A stretch of DNA of 19,530 bases from JAYTUJ01 sp043744615 (lineage in GTDB: Bacteria > Patescibacteriota > Minisyncoccia > Phycocordibacterales > CAIRYW01): positions 1-19,530 of the forward strand of contig JAYTUJ010000047.1 of the NCBI GenBank assembly GCA_043744615.1. The letters run 5' to 3'. A model generated the notes under the pieces. That model saw nothing but the letters and a program-made list of their open reading frames with translations. It was not told the origin of the DNA and made no database searches. The position numbers were made by a program, and so were the translations under genes. Positions 1-7,262 of the stretch are shown here, in pieces (within the stretch, counting starts at the first letter, position 1; each line of letters starts with the position of its first letter).

Positions 1-99
1 TTTTATTAGTCCGTTTGGATTGGGTACAAAGACTCCCTTTGGAAGTTTTTTAAATTCGTCAAACAACCGTTTGATGTTTAAAGGGATTTTTTGTTGCAT
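1..99 (-). CDS. N-terminal fragment of an unknown protein (runs off the window)
   Basis: An ATG at 99 opens 33 codons that stay open to the left edge. The fragment begins MQQKIPLNIKRLFDEFKKLP and is followed by residues reading KGVFVPNPNGLIK. It is basic and shows no signal peptide. There is no Shine-Dalgarno motif, which is common for genes in this window. It is divergent from the leader cassette that starts near 183. The family is not recognised from so short a piece, and the call rests only on an open frame with a plausible start. Confidence 0.45.
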   Translation of the reverse strand, partial: MQQKIPLNIKRLFDEFKKLPKGVFVPNPNGLIK

Positions 100-182
100 G
101 TTTTTTAATTTTTACACAACACTAATGAAGTTTTAGTGGATTAAAAGTAAAATCTATAGTTTTTAATATACCCCTAGGGTAT

Positions 183-211
183 TTGACTATTATCTTAAAG
201 TGTGATACAAT
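183..211 (+). promoter_or_regulatory. Strong promoter of the first leader cassette
   Basis: A -35 box TTGACT (183-188), a 17-nt spacer and a -10 box TACAAT (206-211) are preceded by an extended -10 TGA (203-205). This is close to the bacterial sigma-70 consensus and predicts transcription from about 218. The next suitable start codon is ATG 506, so the transcript would carry a leader of nearly 290 nt. Confidence 0.8.
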
Positions 212-217
212 ACTACA

Positions 218-505
218 AGAGTAAAAAAGTGTTCTTTGATAACTGCTGGACGAATGAATGGAGCTTTTTGAGACCGACCCAAGTTAAACACAATTTAAAC
301 GCATTGTTTTTAATGAGGATTTCCAAAAAAGCGGCAGTCATTCGTCCAGCAAACGTGAGTTTATTATGCCCTACCAAGGTGCGTGAAAAGCTTTAAGTTC
401 GCTGACGATCTAACCTCTTGAGACCACAATAATTAAGTGGTCACAAGAATCAACAAAAAACCAAAGTGCCGACGGAATAACAAATACCTCCGTTGGCTTA
501 CTGAA
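218..505 (+). promoter_or_regulatory. Long structured 5' leader (cassette 1), candidate cis-regulatory RNA
   Basis: This stretch has no convincing gene but several inverted repeats. A 14-bp perfect long-range pair joins 244-257 to 338-351 (GCTGGACGAATGA with its complement) and encloses about 80 nt. GACCAC (422-427) pairs with GTGGTC (437-442). An 8-bp stem with one G-T pair joins 469-476 to 489-496, just before the ATG at 506. TTGAGACC occurs twice (268-275, 418-425). The 5' end AGAGTAAAAAAGTGTTCTTTGA resembles the 5' end of the second leader. A 27-codon frame (313-396) lies inside, but nothing shows it is translated. The regulatory role is inferred. Confidence 0.6.
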
Positions 506-1408
506 ATGAAAATCCTAAATCGTCTCACGAGCTTTACAGCTCTCTTCATCGCCACGGTCGCCATGTTGGCGCCCGCTCAAACTCAAGCACAACAACGCCC
601 TCAGCAAGGCGGAGTCAGCTACCCCGGCTTTTCAGTTGGTGGTGGCGTTCGGCCAATCAATGGCGACTATAGCCAGTGGCAACCAGGTGTTAACACCGGC
701 GAATATCGTCGGACGTTTCCCTCGCTTACGGGTTCGAACACTCGTCCTCAGGGACAGCAAGGGTATCCACAGGGATATCCGCAGAATCGTCAACAAGGGT
801 CGTCAGGAAAAGGCTATTTTCCACAACAACCTCAGTATCAAAGTCGGCAGCAAATGCCCACTTTAGCTGGAAGGTCTTCAGGCTACGGTGGTTATGGTGG
901 TTCCGGAAAACAAGTTGTTTCCCCTCGGTGCGAACAGTATCGTCCGGCTGATTGTCTCACAACACCACCGCGTCCAGTAGTTATCAGGCGTGAAGTGGTC
1001 GAGGTGCCAAAAATTGTTTATCGCGACCGAGTTCGTGTGATCGAAAAATCGACCAAGTCCTCGACTGCTTCGGTAAAACGTTCCATGCCGTCCGGGTGTG
1101 GCGACAATTGCCATCACAATGCCTGTGGTTGCGGCCACACTGCCGGCATAACAAGTGCTTGCTCGTGTGGCGGAAGTCAGACTGTTACGACGGGAGTATT
1201 AGCCCCTAGTCAATACACAGTTGTATCCGGAGTTTCGACTTCAGTAGCTTGTGTTCAGTCGCAGTCACAAGTTTTGACTGTTGCGCCAACACAAGCTGTG
1301 CAAATGGTTCAAGGGGGAATTCAACCCCCAAACACTATTTGGGTGAACGGGCAAGGTTGGGTCGCATTAAGTGATCTTTCTGCTCAAGGCTTCGTCCAAG
1401 TGCAATAA
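506..1408 (+). CDS. Secreted Gln/Gly/Tyr-rich protein with a Cys/His cluster, unknown function
   Basis: The product is 300 aa. ATG 506 is chosen over the in-frame GTG 437 because it gives a classical signal peptide: Lys2, a hydrophobic core at residues 7-22 and a signal peptidase I site after Ala28 (AQTQA). The GTG lies inside a leader hairpin. The mature protein starts with a Pro/Gln/Gly/Tyr-rich low-complexity region with repeated GYPQ-like units. Next come a CEQYRPADC segment and a basic region, then a cluster with Cys198, 202, 207, 209, 219, 221 and His203, 204, 211 that could bind metal or form disulfides. The end is Val/Gln-rich and closes with IWVNGQGWVALSDL. Base composition is much richer in G+C than in the neighbours (33 of 60 bases at 661-720). 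No family is recognised; a surface or matrix protein is a guess. Confidence 0.8.
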   Translation: MKILNRLTSFTALFIATVAMLAPAQTQAQQRPQQGGVSYPGFSVGGGVRPINGDYSQWQPGVNTGEYRRTFPSLTGSNTRPQGQQGYPQGYPQNRQQGSSGKGYFPQQPQYQSRQQMPTLAGRSSGYGGYGGSGKQVVSPRCEQYRPADCLTTPPRPVVIRREVVEVPKIVYRDRVRVIEKSTKSSTASVKRSMPSGCGDNCHHNACGCGHTAGITSACSCGGSQTVTTGVLAPSQYTVVSGVSTSVACVQSQSQVLTVAPTQAVQMVQGGIQPPNTIWVNGQGWVALSDLSAQGFVQVQ

Positions 1409-1482
1409 ACTCACATCTCCTGCTTAGAGGAGAGCCGAAAAGGCAACAACTCACCCCTGTAAAAAGGGAAGTCTAAGCACGC

Positions 1483-1535
1483 ATAACCGCTGTTTCTTTG
1501 AGATCATATCAAAAAGACCAGCGGTTATTTCTTTG
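1483..1535 (+). terminator. Hairpin terminator of cassette 1
   Basis: ATAACCGCTG (1483-1492) pairs perfectly with CAGCGGTTAT (1519-1528). The stem is extended inwards by CTTTGA against TCAAAAAG, and a T-rich tail follows. It lies between the end of the first exported-protein gene and the promoter at 1544. The stretch 1409-1482 holds no gene. Confidence 0.7.
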
Positions 1536-1543
1536 GATAAGTA

Positions 1544-1571
1544 TTGACAATATAGTAAAGTATGCTATAAT
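1544..1571 (+). promoter_or_regulatory. Near-consensus promoter of the second leader cassette
   Basis: TTGACA (1544-1549), a 16-nt spacer and TATAAT (1566-1571) with extended -10 TGC (1563-1565). Both hexamers match the sigma-70 consensus perfectly, which predicts strong transcription from about 1578. The coding start is ATG 1786, giving a leader of roughly 208 nt. Confidence 0.85.
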
Positions 1572-1577
1572 ATACCC

Positions 1578-1785
1578 AGAGTAAAACAGTCCTTTGAAAT
1601 GTAATGCTATATCAATTTTTTGACCGAGGAAGAGTAATCTTCAGAGTCGAAATAGCAAAGAAGAACACACTTTTGGTCGCCGAAAGCGATTATTTGAACC
1701 CGTCTGGTTTGATCTACGGATCATGAAGACCTTCTTGCAGAGAAATCTGCGACAATGAAAAGGATAGAGTTTTATCCAACCTGTT
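1578..1785 (+). promoter_or_regulatory. Long structured 5' leader (cassette 2), candidate cis-regulatory RNA
   Basis: The 5' end AGAGTAAAACAGTCCTTTGA resembles that of leader 1, and TTTTTTGACCGA recalls its TTTTTGAGACCGA. Visible hairpins are TCGC/GCGA around CGAAA (1677-1689), GCAGA-GAAA-TCTGC with a GNRA-type loop (1737-1750), and GGATA/TATCC (1762-1777), only 8 nt before the ATG. GCAAAGAAG (1655-1663) can pair at long range with CTTCTTGC (1731-1738). Two tiny frames, 1723-1758 and 1755-1793, overlap by ATGA; the second runs across the main start in another frame. Their translation is unproven. Confidence 0.6.
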
Positions 1786-2607
1786 ATGGCTGATAAAGCA
1801 CCAAAAACTACCAACACCGACACCGACACCGTGACCGTGACCGATGAACAGAAAGAAACAGCTGGCCATAAAATGGACAGCGCACCAAACAATTTTGGGT
1901 GGATGATACTCATCATCTTTCTCGTCATTGCAGGCTTCGGTATTGTGATCTGGCAACAGAACACCAAAGCCCAAGTCGCCGTCACTATCAAGGAAGGCGA
2001 CCTTCCAACGATTACCACCAAGGTGAAAGCAGCAGCAGATGCTGCCGCTGAAGCCAAGGCCGCGATTGCTGCCAATACCGTGAGTAACGATAAGGTCGCT
2101 AATGCCCTTATCGGCGTCGCGACTACTCTCACTGCGCAGTCGAACAAGCTCGACGAAGCGCAAAAGGCAATTGCTGAGCTGGTCAAAAAGCCAGCCTCAG
2201 TCGTTATTGCTCCGGCCCCTACAACACCTGCTCCTGCTACAACTGTAGCGGTTCAGCAAGTTGCACCGGTTGTTCCAGTCGTCGCTCAACCTGCTCCGGC
2301 AAGTAGTGTGATGAGCAACGGAAACGTTGTTCTTATCAACGGCCAGCAAGTCTGGTCGAAAGATGGTGACTGTGGTCTGGTCTGGTCTTCACAACGCAAT
2401 GGGCTTACCCACGTCGCGTATGAAGTTCTAAAGTCCGGTCAACGGAACGAACCTCCGGTTCGGACCTTGAAATCCGGCGCCAAAGTTCGTTGCTACCCCG
2501 ACCAATCGGTCGTGGTAAGCGGTCAAACCTTTGCTGCTGAGGTGGTCATCACACCAGCAGGCCAAGCCTTCATTGCCGCAAAAACAAACGGGCAGGTTGC
2601 CCGATAG
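1786..2607 (+). CDS. Single-pass membrane protein with Ala-rich stalk and C-terminal extracytoplasmic domain, unknown function
   Basis: The product is 273 aa. A polar Thr/Asp-rich N-terminus (residues 1-36) is followed by one membrane segment at about 39-56, so most of the protein should face outwards. Residues of about 65-130 are Ala/Lys-rich with heptad-like spacing, probably a helical stalk or coiled coil. A Pro/Ala/Val linker follows. The C-terminal domain begins near the motif VLINGQQVW and contains two cysteines (in GDCGLVW and KVRCYP) that could form a disulfide. The gene shares the high G+C composition and cassette layout of the secreted-protein gene before it. ATG 1786 is the only good start. 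No family is recognised; a cell-envelope structural or adhesive role is inference. Confidence 0.8.
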   Translation: MADKAPKTTNTDTDTVTVTDEQKETAGHKMDSAPNNFGWMILIIFLVIAGFGIVIWQQNTKAQVAVTIKEGDLPTITTKVKAAADAAAEAKAAIAANTVSNDKVANALIGVATTLTAQSNKLDEAQKAIAELVKKPASVVIAPAPTTPAPATTVAVQQVAPVVPVVAQPAPASSVMSNGNVVLINGQQVWSKDGDCGLVWSSQRNGLTHVAYEVLKSGQRNEPPVRTLKSGAKVRCYPDQSVVVSGQTFAAEVVITPAGQAFIAAKTNGQVAR

Positions 2608-2621
2608 CATTACATCCCTAA

Positions 2622-2691
2622 GTCAGATTGGGAAAAATATCTGACAAAAACAACAACGGCTCACCCCAAAAAGGTGTGCCGTTTGTCTTTT
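2622..2691 (+). terminator. Double hairpin terminator of cassette 2
   Basis: GTCAGAT (2622-2628) pairs with ATCTGAC (2639-2645). A second stem, ACGGCTCACC (2656-2665) with GGTGTGCCGT (2673-2682) and one T-T mismatch, is followed by the tail TTGTCTTTT. The second stem is the likely intrinsic terminator. A further small hairpin, CGGGCA/TGCCCG (2589-2603), sits in the last codons of the gene. Confidence 0.75.
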
Positions 2692-2720
2692 ATATATCTT
2701 ATATACCTACTAATTCTACG

Positions 2721-2729
2721 TGCTAAAAT
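2721..2729 (+). promoter_or_regulatory. Extended -10 promoter of tsaE, leaderless type
   Basis: TGC-TAAAAT is followed by six bases and then the tsaE ATG at 2736. Transcription would start at or next to the A of the start codon. No good -35 box is visible. Confidence 0.55.
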
Positions 2730-2735
2730 AGGGCT

Positions 2736-3308
2736 ATGGCTCAAACTGAAATACATATTCATTCAATTTTTGAACTTCAAGAAAAGGTTATTCCTCAAGT
2801 TGTTCTGTGCTTAAAAAATATTTTTAATACAAACATAAACACAAACAAACCTACAAACACAACTATAACTGCAGATAAAGAGGCTTGTGTAATTATTCGG
2901 TTATCTGGTGAACTCGGTGCGGGCAAGACAACATTTACCCAAACACTTGCCCGCACACTTGGTGTTGTTGAAGATTTGCAAAGTCCAACATTTGTAATTA
3001 TGAAAATATACGACGCATTATTTTTAAATGAACCAAAAAACTTTTTACACGTTGATGCGTATCGATTAAAAAATTCAGACGAGCTTAAAAAAATAAATTT
3101 CATTGAATATGCTACAAAACCTTCGACAATTACTTGTATCGAATGGCCAGAAATTGTTGCAGATATTTTTGATGAACTAAAAAAAGTTTCGATCGAGAAA
3201 AATCAAGAAACTTTTTTTATTGATATCGACATTAAACACGTAGAACAAGACAAAAATAATCCCGATGCAGTTAATTATAGAAAGGTGTATATTAAAACTA
3301 ATGCGTAA
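2736..3308 (+). CDS. tsaE: TsaE, ATPase for tRNA t6A37 biosynthesis
   Basis: The product is 190 aa. TsaE works with TsaB and TsaD in threonylcarbamoyl transfer to A37 of ANN-decoding tRNAs in the cytoplasm. The P-loop GELGAGKT occupies residues 58-65. It is followed by the family landmarks SPTF (83-86), HVDAYRL (105-111) and an IEWPE motif near the end of the core. The protein is longer than the roughly 150 aa of typical TsaE because of an Asn/Thr-rich insert at about residues 30-50 ahead of the P-loop, and a charged tail. It starts a same-strand run with polA and the holA-like gene. Confidence 0.93.
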   Translation: MAQTEIHIHSIFELQEKVIPQVVLCLKNIFNTNINTNKPTNTTITADKEACVIIRLSGELGAGKTTFTQTLARTLGVVEDLQSPTFVIMKIYDALFLNEPKNFLHVDAYRLKNSDELKKINFIEYATKPSTITCIEWPEIVADIFDELKKVSIEKNQETFFIDIDIKHVEQDKNNPDAVNYRKVYIKTNA

Positions 3309-3345
3309 TACTTTTTATAAAATATAAGACACCAACATACTTATT

Positions 3346-5862
3346 ATGAAACTTTCTAAACCAACTCAAGGATCATACCGAATAATTTTGCTTGATATGC
3401 ATGCGATTTTGCATCGAGCATATCATGCGTTACCTGATTTTTCTTCAAGTAAAGGTGAGCCAACGGGCGCGTTGTACGGCCTTTCTACAATGGTAATGAG
3501 TATTATTACCGACCTTAAACCAGATTATATTTGTGCTTGTTTTGACTTGCCACAACCAACATATCGACATATTGCATATGACGCATACAAAGCAGGACGA
3601 AAGAAAACAGACAGTGCACTTATTGAACAAATCATTCGCTCAAAAGATGTGGTAACTGCAATGAATATTCCGATGTATGAACTTGTTGGTTTTGAAGCCG
3701 ACGATATGTTGGGAACAATTGTAGAAAAATTAGCACACGACAAAAAAGCTGAAGTTATTATTGCTTCAGGTGATATGGATACGATGCAATTAATTGAAGG
3801 AAAAAAGGTTCGAGTATTTACTTTAAAAAAGGGAATTAAAGATACAATTTTGTACGATGAAGATGCCGTAAAAGAACGATTTGGTTTTGAACCAAAATTA
3901 TTAACTGACTATAAAGGATTACGTGGCGACCCTTCAGATAATATTATTGGAATTGCAGGTATTGGTGAAAAAACTGCAACCGATTTGATTACAAATTTTG
4001 GAACTATCGAAGATATTTATAAAGTTCTTGAATCAAAAGATGGTGCTGAAAAAATGAAGAAAGCAGGAATCAAAGATCGTATTGTTGAACTTTTAAAAAA
4101 TGGAAAAGACGATGCAGCGTTTAGCAAAATGTTGGCAACGATTCGCCGTGATGCTCCGATAGAATTTTCACTTCCTGAAAAATCATGGCGAGAGTCAGTT
4201 GATATTGAAAAAGTTTCTGAACTTTTTAAGACACTTGAATTTAGAAGTTTAATTGTTCGTGTAAAAGAAGTTTTTTCAAACACACAAAACGAAACACAAA
4301 CTGAAGAAAAAACAGATGCAAAACAATCGACAGAAGCCGGCGCCGAAAAAACTTCAAAAGATTCTACGAAAACTAAAGAAGCTTCTGCAAAAAAAGAAAA
4401 AAAGTCTGACAGTCAAATAATGGCCAACGTCTTACCAATGGGAATTTCTCAACAAGAAATCGACAAAGTAGCGCTTGGTGTTTGGGTTCTTGATTCCAAC
4501 GTTACTAATCCAACACTTGAAGATATTTACCGATTTGCTGGTGAAACTGATTTTGAGAAAGCTTCAAAAAAAGTGTTTGAAGCACTTGATGCACAAGGAC
4601 TACGAACGGTATATGACAATATCGAATTGCCCCTAATGCCAGTAATTAATCAAATGCATGAGGACGGTATTTTAATTGATGCAGATGAACTTTCTCGACT
4701 TTCAAAAGAATATCACGCACAAGTAAAACAACTCGAAAAAAAGATTTTCAACGAAGCCGAAATGGAATTTAATATTGCGTCACCAAAACAATTACGCGAA
4801 GTATTATTTGATAAAATGGGTCTCGCCGTAAAGAATCACAAAAAAACTTCAACAGGAGTTAAATCAACCAAAGAATCTGAACTTGAAAAATTAGTTGATG
4901 CACATGCAATTGTTCCTCTTATTTTACAACATCGAGAATTATCAAAATTACTTTCAACATATATTGATGCGATTCCAACATTGATTCAATCTGATAGTCG
5001 ACTGCATGCATATTTTTCACAAACAGGAGCAGCGACAGGGCGAATGTCTTCAAGTGAACCTAACTTGCAAAATATTCCAATCAAAACAGAGCTCGGTAGA
5101 AATATTAGAAAAGCTTTTATTGCACCACAAGGAAAAATGCTTTTAGCGATTGACTATTCTCAAGTTGAACTTCGAATTGCTGCAATGCTTTCGGGGGATG
5201 AAAAATTAATTGAGATTTTTAAAACAGGGGAAGATGTTCATACCTCGGTCGCCGCATTTGTATTTAATGTTTCTCTTGCTGAAGTAACAAAAGATATGCG
5301 ACGAAAAGCCAAAGTAATTAACTTTGGAATTTTATATGGTATGGGTGTTAATGCGCTTAAAACAAATTTAGGAGGAACTCGAGACGAGGCCCAATTATTT
5401 TATAATGACTATTTTAAAACTTTCAGTCGGCTTGCAGAATATTTAACTGAAGTAAAAGCCTTTGCACTCAAACACGGATACACAGAAACCATGTTTGGAC
5501 GTCGAAGATTTTTTGAAGGTATAAAATCACGATTACCATTTATTCGAGCCGCAGCAGAGCGAATGGCTATTAATGCGCCGATTCAAGGAACACAGGCAGA
5601 CATTATTAAAATAGCGATGCGAAGAATTTACGATTATGTGAATAAAAAAGTTGCTGACGGTGAATTAAAAAAAGGTGATATAAAGTTGATGTTACAAATT
5701 CACGACGAACTTGTTTTTGAAATTCCAGAAAAAGATGCAGAACAAACCGCAGAAATATTTAAAAAAATTATGGAATCAGTCGCAACCGATATGAAAAATA
5801 CTCGAGGTGTGCCAATTCAAGCAAATTCTTCATTGGGAACTAATTGGGGAGCAATGAAATAA
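3346..5862 (+). CDS. polA: DNA polymerase I with 5' nuclease and a reduced 3'-5' exonuclease region
   Basis: The product is 838 aa, shorter than the roughly 928 aa of the E. coli enzyme. It fills gaps and removes primers. The N-terminal 5' nuclease carries EADD (117-120), GDMDTMQ (Asp143, Asp145) and GDPSDN (Asp195, Asp198), then a helix-hairpin-helix. A Lys/Glu/Thr-rich linker (about 315-357) leads to a short remnant of the exonuclease domain without its usual acidic motifs, so proofreading is probably absent. The polymerase domain is intact: motif A with Asp603 (DYSQVELR), the O-helix with Arg652, Lys656 and Phe660 (RRKAKVINFG), and motif C HDE at 786-788. Phe660 at the sugar-selecting site favours deoxynucleotides over dideoxynucleotides. 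It follows tsaE by 37 nt. Confidence 0.97.
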   Translation: MKLSKPTQGSYRIILLDMHAILHRAYHALPDFSSSKGEPTGALYGLSTMVMSIITDLKPDYICACFDLPQPTYRHIAYDAYKAGRKKTDSALIEQIIRSKDVVTAMNIPMYELVGFEADDMLGTIVEKLAHDKKAEVIIASGDMDTMQLIEGKKVRVFTLKKGIKDTILYDEDAVKERFGFEPKLLTDYKGLRGDPSDNIIGIAGIGEKTATDLITNFGTIEDIYKVLESKDGAEKMKKAGIKDRIVELLKNGKDDAAFSKMLATIRRDAPIEFSLPEKSWRESVDIEKVSELFKTLEFRSLIVRVKEVFSNTQNETQTEEKTDAKQSTEAGAEKTSKDSTKTKEASAKKEKKSDSQIMANVLPMGISQQEIDKVALGVWVLDSNVTNPTLEDIYRFAGETDFEKASKKVFEALDAQGLRTVYDNIELPLMPVINQMHEDGILIDADELSRLSKEYHAQVKQLEKKIFNEAEMEFNIASPKQLREVLFDKMGLAVKNHKKTSTGVKSTKESELEKLVDAHAIVPLILQHRELSKLLSTYIDAIPTLIQSDSRLHAYFSQTGAATGRMSSSEPNLQNIPIKTELGRNIRKAFIAPQGKMLLAIDYSQVELRIAAMLSGDEKLIEIFKTGEDVHTSVAAFVFNVSLAEVTKDMRRKAKVINFGILYGMGVNALKTNLGGTRDEAQLFYNDYFKTFSRLAEYLTEVKAFALKHGYTETMFGRRRFFEGIKSRLPFIRAAAERMAINAPIQGTQADIIKIAMRRIYDYVNKKVADGELKKGDIKLMLQIHDELVFEIPEKDAEQTAEIFKKIMESVATDMKNTRGVPIQANSSLGTNWGAMK

Positions 5863-5871
5863 TGCCTAAGG

Positions 5872-5877
5872 TATAAT
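5872..5877 (+). promoter_or_regulatory. Possible -10 box ahead of the holA-like gene
   Basis: TATAAT lies in the 38-nt gap between polA and the next ATG at 5901. No good -35 is visible, so read-through from polA is equally likely. Confidence 0.35.
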
Positions 5878-5900
5878 AAATTTAAGATTAGTTTATATTC

Positions 5901-6644
5901 ATGCTTTACTTTATTTACGGAGAAACAGAACCTGTTATCGCAAAAGCTCAAGAGCTTGTAGCAGGAATGCGCGCAAAAAAACCAGACGCACTTGTTGTTG
6001 AAATGTCTGCCGAACAAATTACTTCTGATCGGATTATTGAATACACTCAATCGCAAGCATTATTTAACGAACGATATATTGTAAGGGTTTCCCATGCGCT
6101 CTCAACCGCCGATGCAAAAAAGTCAGACGTAAAAGATTTAATCCTTGAATCGCTTGAACAATTAGAGGCTTCAGAGAATATTTTTATTTGGACTGAAGCC
6201 GACTGCGATGAAAAAACACTAAAAATAATTTCAGATATTGCTCAAAAAGTTCTTCCGTACCCATCAAAAATTTCTAAAAAACCAGCGTACGGTCCGGGTG
6301 CTGAATTTAATATTTTTTCATTAGCTGATGCATTTGGTACTCGTAATAAATTAAAAGCTTGGGAGATTTTTTTAGAAGCGCGCAAAAAAAATATTGCAGC
6401 TGAAGAAATTCATGGTGTATTATTTTGGCAAATCAAAAATATTCTTTTGGCGTATAAAGCAAAAACAGCAGACGACGCAGGGCTTAAACCTTTTGTGTGG
6501 TCAAAGGCAAAAACCTCGACAAATTATTTTTCAGAAAAAGAAATCACTAGTATTTCAGTAGACTTTGTTGATATGTATCATAAGGCACATCGAGGTGAGC
6601 TTGATTTTAATCTTGCCCTCGAAAAAAGTATTCTTTCGCTCTAA
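5901..6644 (+). CDS. holA: DNA polymerase III delta-like subunit (divergent, short)
   Basis: The product is 247 aa, against roughly 340 for E. coli HolA. The delta subunit opens the sliding clamp within the clamp loader. The N-terminus MLYFIYGE resembles the start of HolA proteins, where a Walker-like fold begins but no functional P-loop is present. The middle (IFIWTEADCDEKTLKIIS) fits the family pattern of a strand followed by a helix. The C-terminal half is helical, with FGTRNKLKAWEIF and LFWQIKNILLAYK corresponding to the delta C-terminal collar region, and it ends with the typical LDFNLALEKSILSL helix. The position directly after polA supports a replication role. The call rests on pattern and context, as the family diverges strongly in CPR genomes. 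Confidence 0.7.
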   Translation: MLYFIYGETEPVIAKAQELVAGMRAKKPDALVVEMSAEQITSDRIIEYTQSQALFNERYIVRVSHALSTADAKKSDVKDLILESLEQLEASENIFIWTEADCDEKTLKIISDIAQKVLPYPSKISKKPAYGPGAEFNIFSLADAFGTRNKLKAWEIFLEARKKNIAAEEIHGVLFWQIKNILLAYKAKTADDAGLKPFVWSKAKTSTNYFSEKEITSISVDFVDMYHKAHRGELDFNLALEKSILSL

Positions 6645-6688
6645 AGATAAACTGAAGAAACTAACAAAAGAAACTCTAAAAATAATTG

Positions 6689-6761
6689 TCCGCTCGACAG
6701 GAATCGAACCTGTGACCCTCTGCTTAAAAGGCAGGTGCTCTACCGACTGAGCTACGAGCGG
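6689..6761 (-). tRNA. tRNA-Lys (anticodon TTT)
   Basis: On the minus strand, acceptor CCGCTCG pairs with CGAGCGG. The D-arm is GCTC/GAGC. The anticodon stem CTGC/GCAG carries loop CTTTTAA (anticodon TTT). The T-arm is ACAGG/CCTGT around TTCGATT. The discriminator is A, followed by CAA rather than CCA, so CCA must be added after transcription. Confidence 0.95.
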
Positions 6762-6770
6762 ATAACGAGA

Positions 6771-6799
6771 AATATACACAAAATATCAACAAAATGCAA
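6771..6799 (-). promoter_or_regulatory. Promoter of tRNA-Lys
   Basis: On the minus strand, TTGCAT (6799-6794), a 17-nt spacer and TATATT (6776-6771) precede the tRNA 5' end by 9 nt. The spacing matches a sigma-70 promoter that starts transcription just before the tRNA. Confidence 0.65.
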
Positions 6800-6848
6800 T
6801 TTTTTAGAACTTTTATAACTATCTTATAACGGGTTTGCGATAGATTTA

Positions 6849-7256
6849 TTATAGAAGAAGCTCTAATGCATGTGGTCCGGGGCCTAAAAACAAAAAAGCA
6901 ACCAAGATTGTAAAGAGGATTTCGTATACCAAATAACTTTCTTTAAGAAGATCGTGTTGTTTAATTTTGATACATGCTGCGACGAGCATCATGATTGCGA
7001 GTGTAAAAGAGGTTGCTTGAAAATAGAAACCGAGAATCAAAAAAAGCCCACCGAGGATTTCAACACAAGCTGTTGCGATTGTAAAAAATCGAGGGAAAGG
7101 GAAGTTAATTTCCGTGAAAAGTATGAATTTCTCACCCCATCGTTGTTGTAAAGTTGAGCCTCCTCGTATACAAAAAATGATCCCAACCACCGCTCGGAGG
7201 ATTAAAAGCCCATATTGTGAATTCTGATAAAATACCGGAAATATACTCGTTAACAT
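6849..7256 (-). CDS. DoxX-family membrane protein
   Basis: The product is 135 aa from ATG 7256. This start is preferred over an in-frame upstream codon at 7289 because a -10 box (7268-7263) ends 6 nt before it, and the longer frame would cross that promoter. Four hydrophobic segments fit the DoxX/SURF4-like fold: YGLLILRAVVGIIF with the Arg typical of helix 1, a segment around FFTIATACVEILGG containing the family Glu and Gly-Gly, one around LAIMMLVAACI, and a last one around ILFTILVAFLFLG. DoxX proteins are inner-membrane proteins of mostly unclear function, some tied to redox or sulfur metabolism. No partner is encoded nearby, so the substrate is unknown. Confidence 0.8.
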   Translation of the reverse strand: MLTSIFPVFYQNSQYGLLILRAVVGIIFCIRGGSTLQQRWGEKFILFTEINFPFPRFFTIATACVEILGGLFLILGFYFQATSFTLAIMMLVAACIKIKQHDLLKESYLVYEILFTILVAFLFLGPGPHALELLL

Positions 7257-7262
7257 TCTTTT

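Noticed and set aside
202..396. 64-codon frame across the promoter and leader of cassette 1
   Set aside because: It begins inside the -10 region, so its first codons are not transcribed, and it crosses both arms of the long-range stem. Only the inner ATG at 313 could be real, without support.
437..505. GTG 437 as start of the secreted-protein gene
   Set aside because: It would put 23 basic residues before a normal signal peptide and starts inside a leader hairpin; ATG 506 fits better.
1641..2186. Long minus-strand frames of 181 and 149 codons opposite the membrane-protein gene
   Set aside because: They are antisense shadows of a G+C-rich gene with Ala/Asp-rich codons. They span the leader and promoter-proximal hairpins and show no promoter or recognisable domain.
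6555..6779. Minus-strand 74-codon and plus-strand 61-codon frames across tRNA-Lys
   Set aside because: They read through a clear tRNA gene; the similar peptide patterns are known false frames over tRNA sequences.
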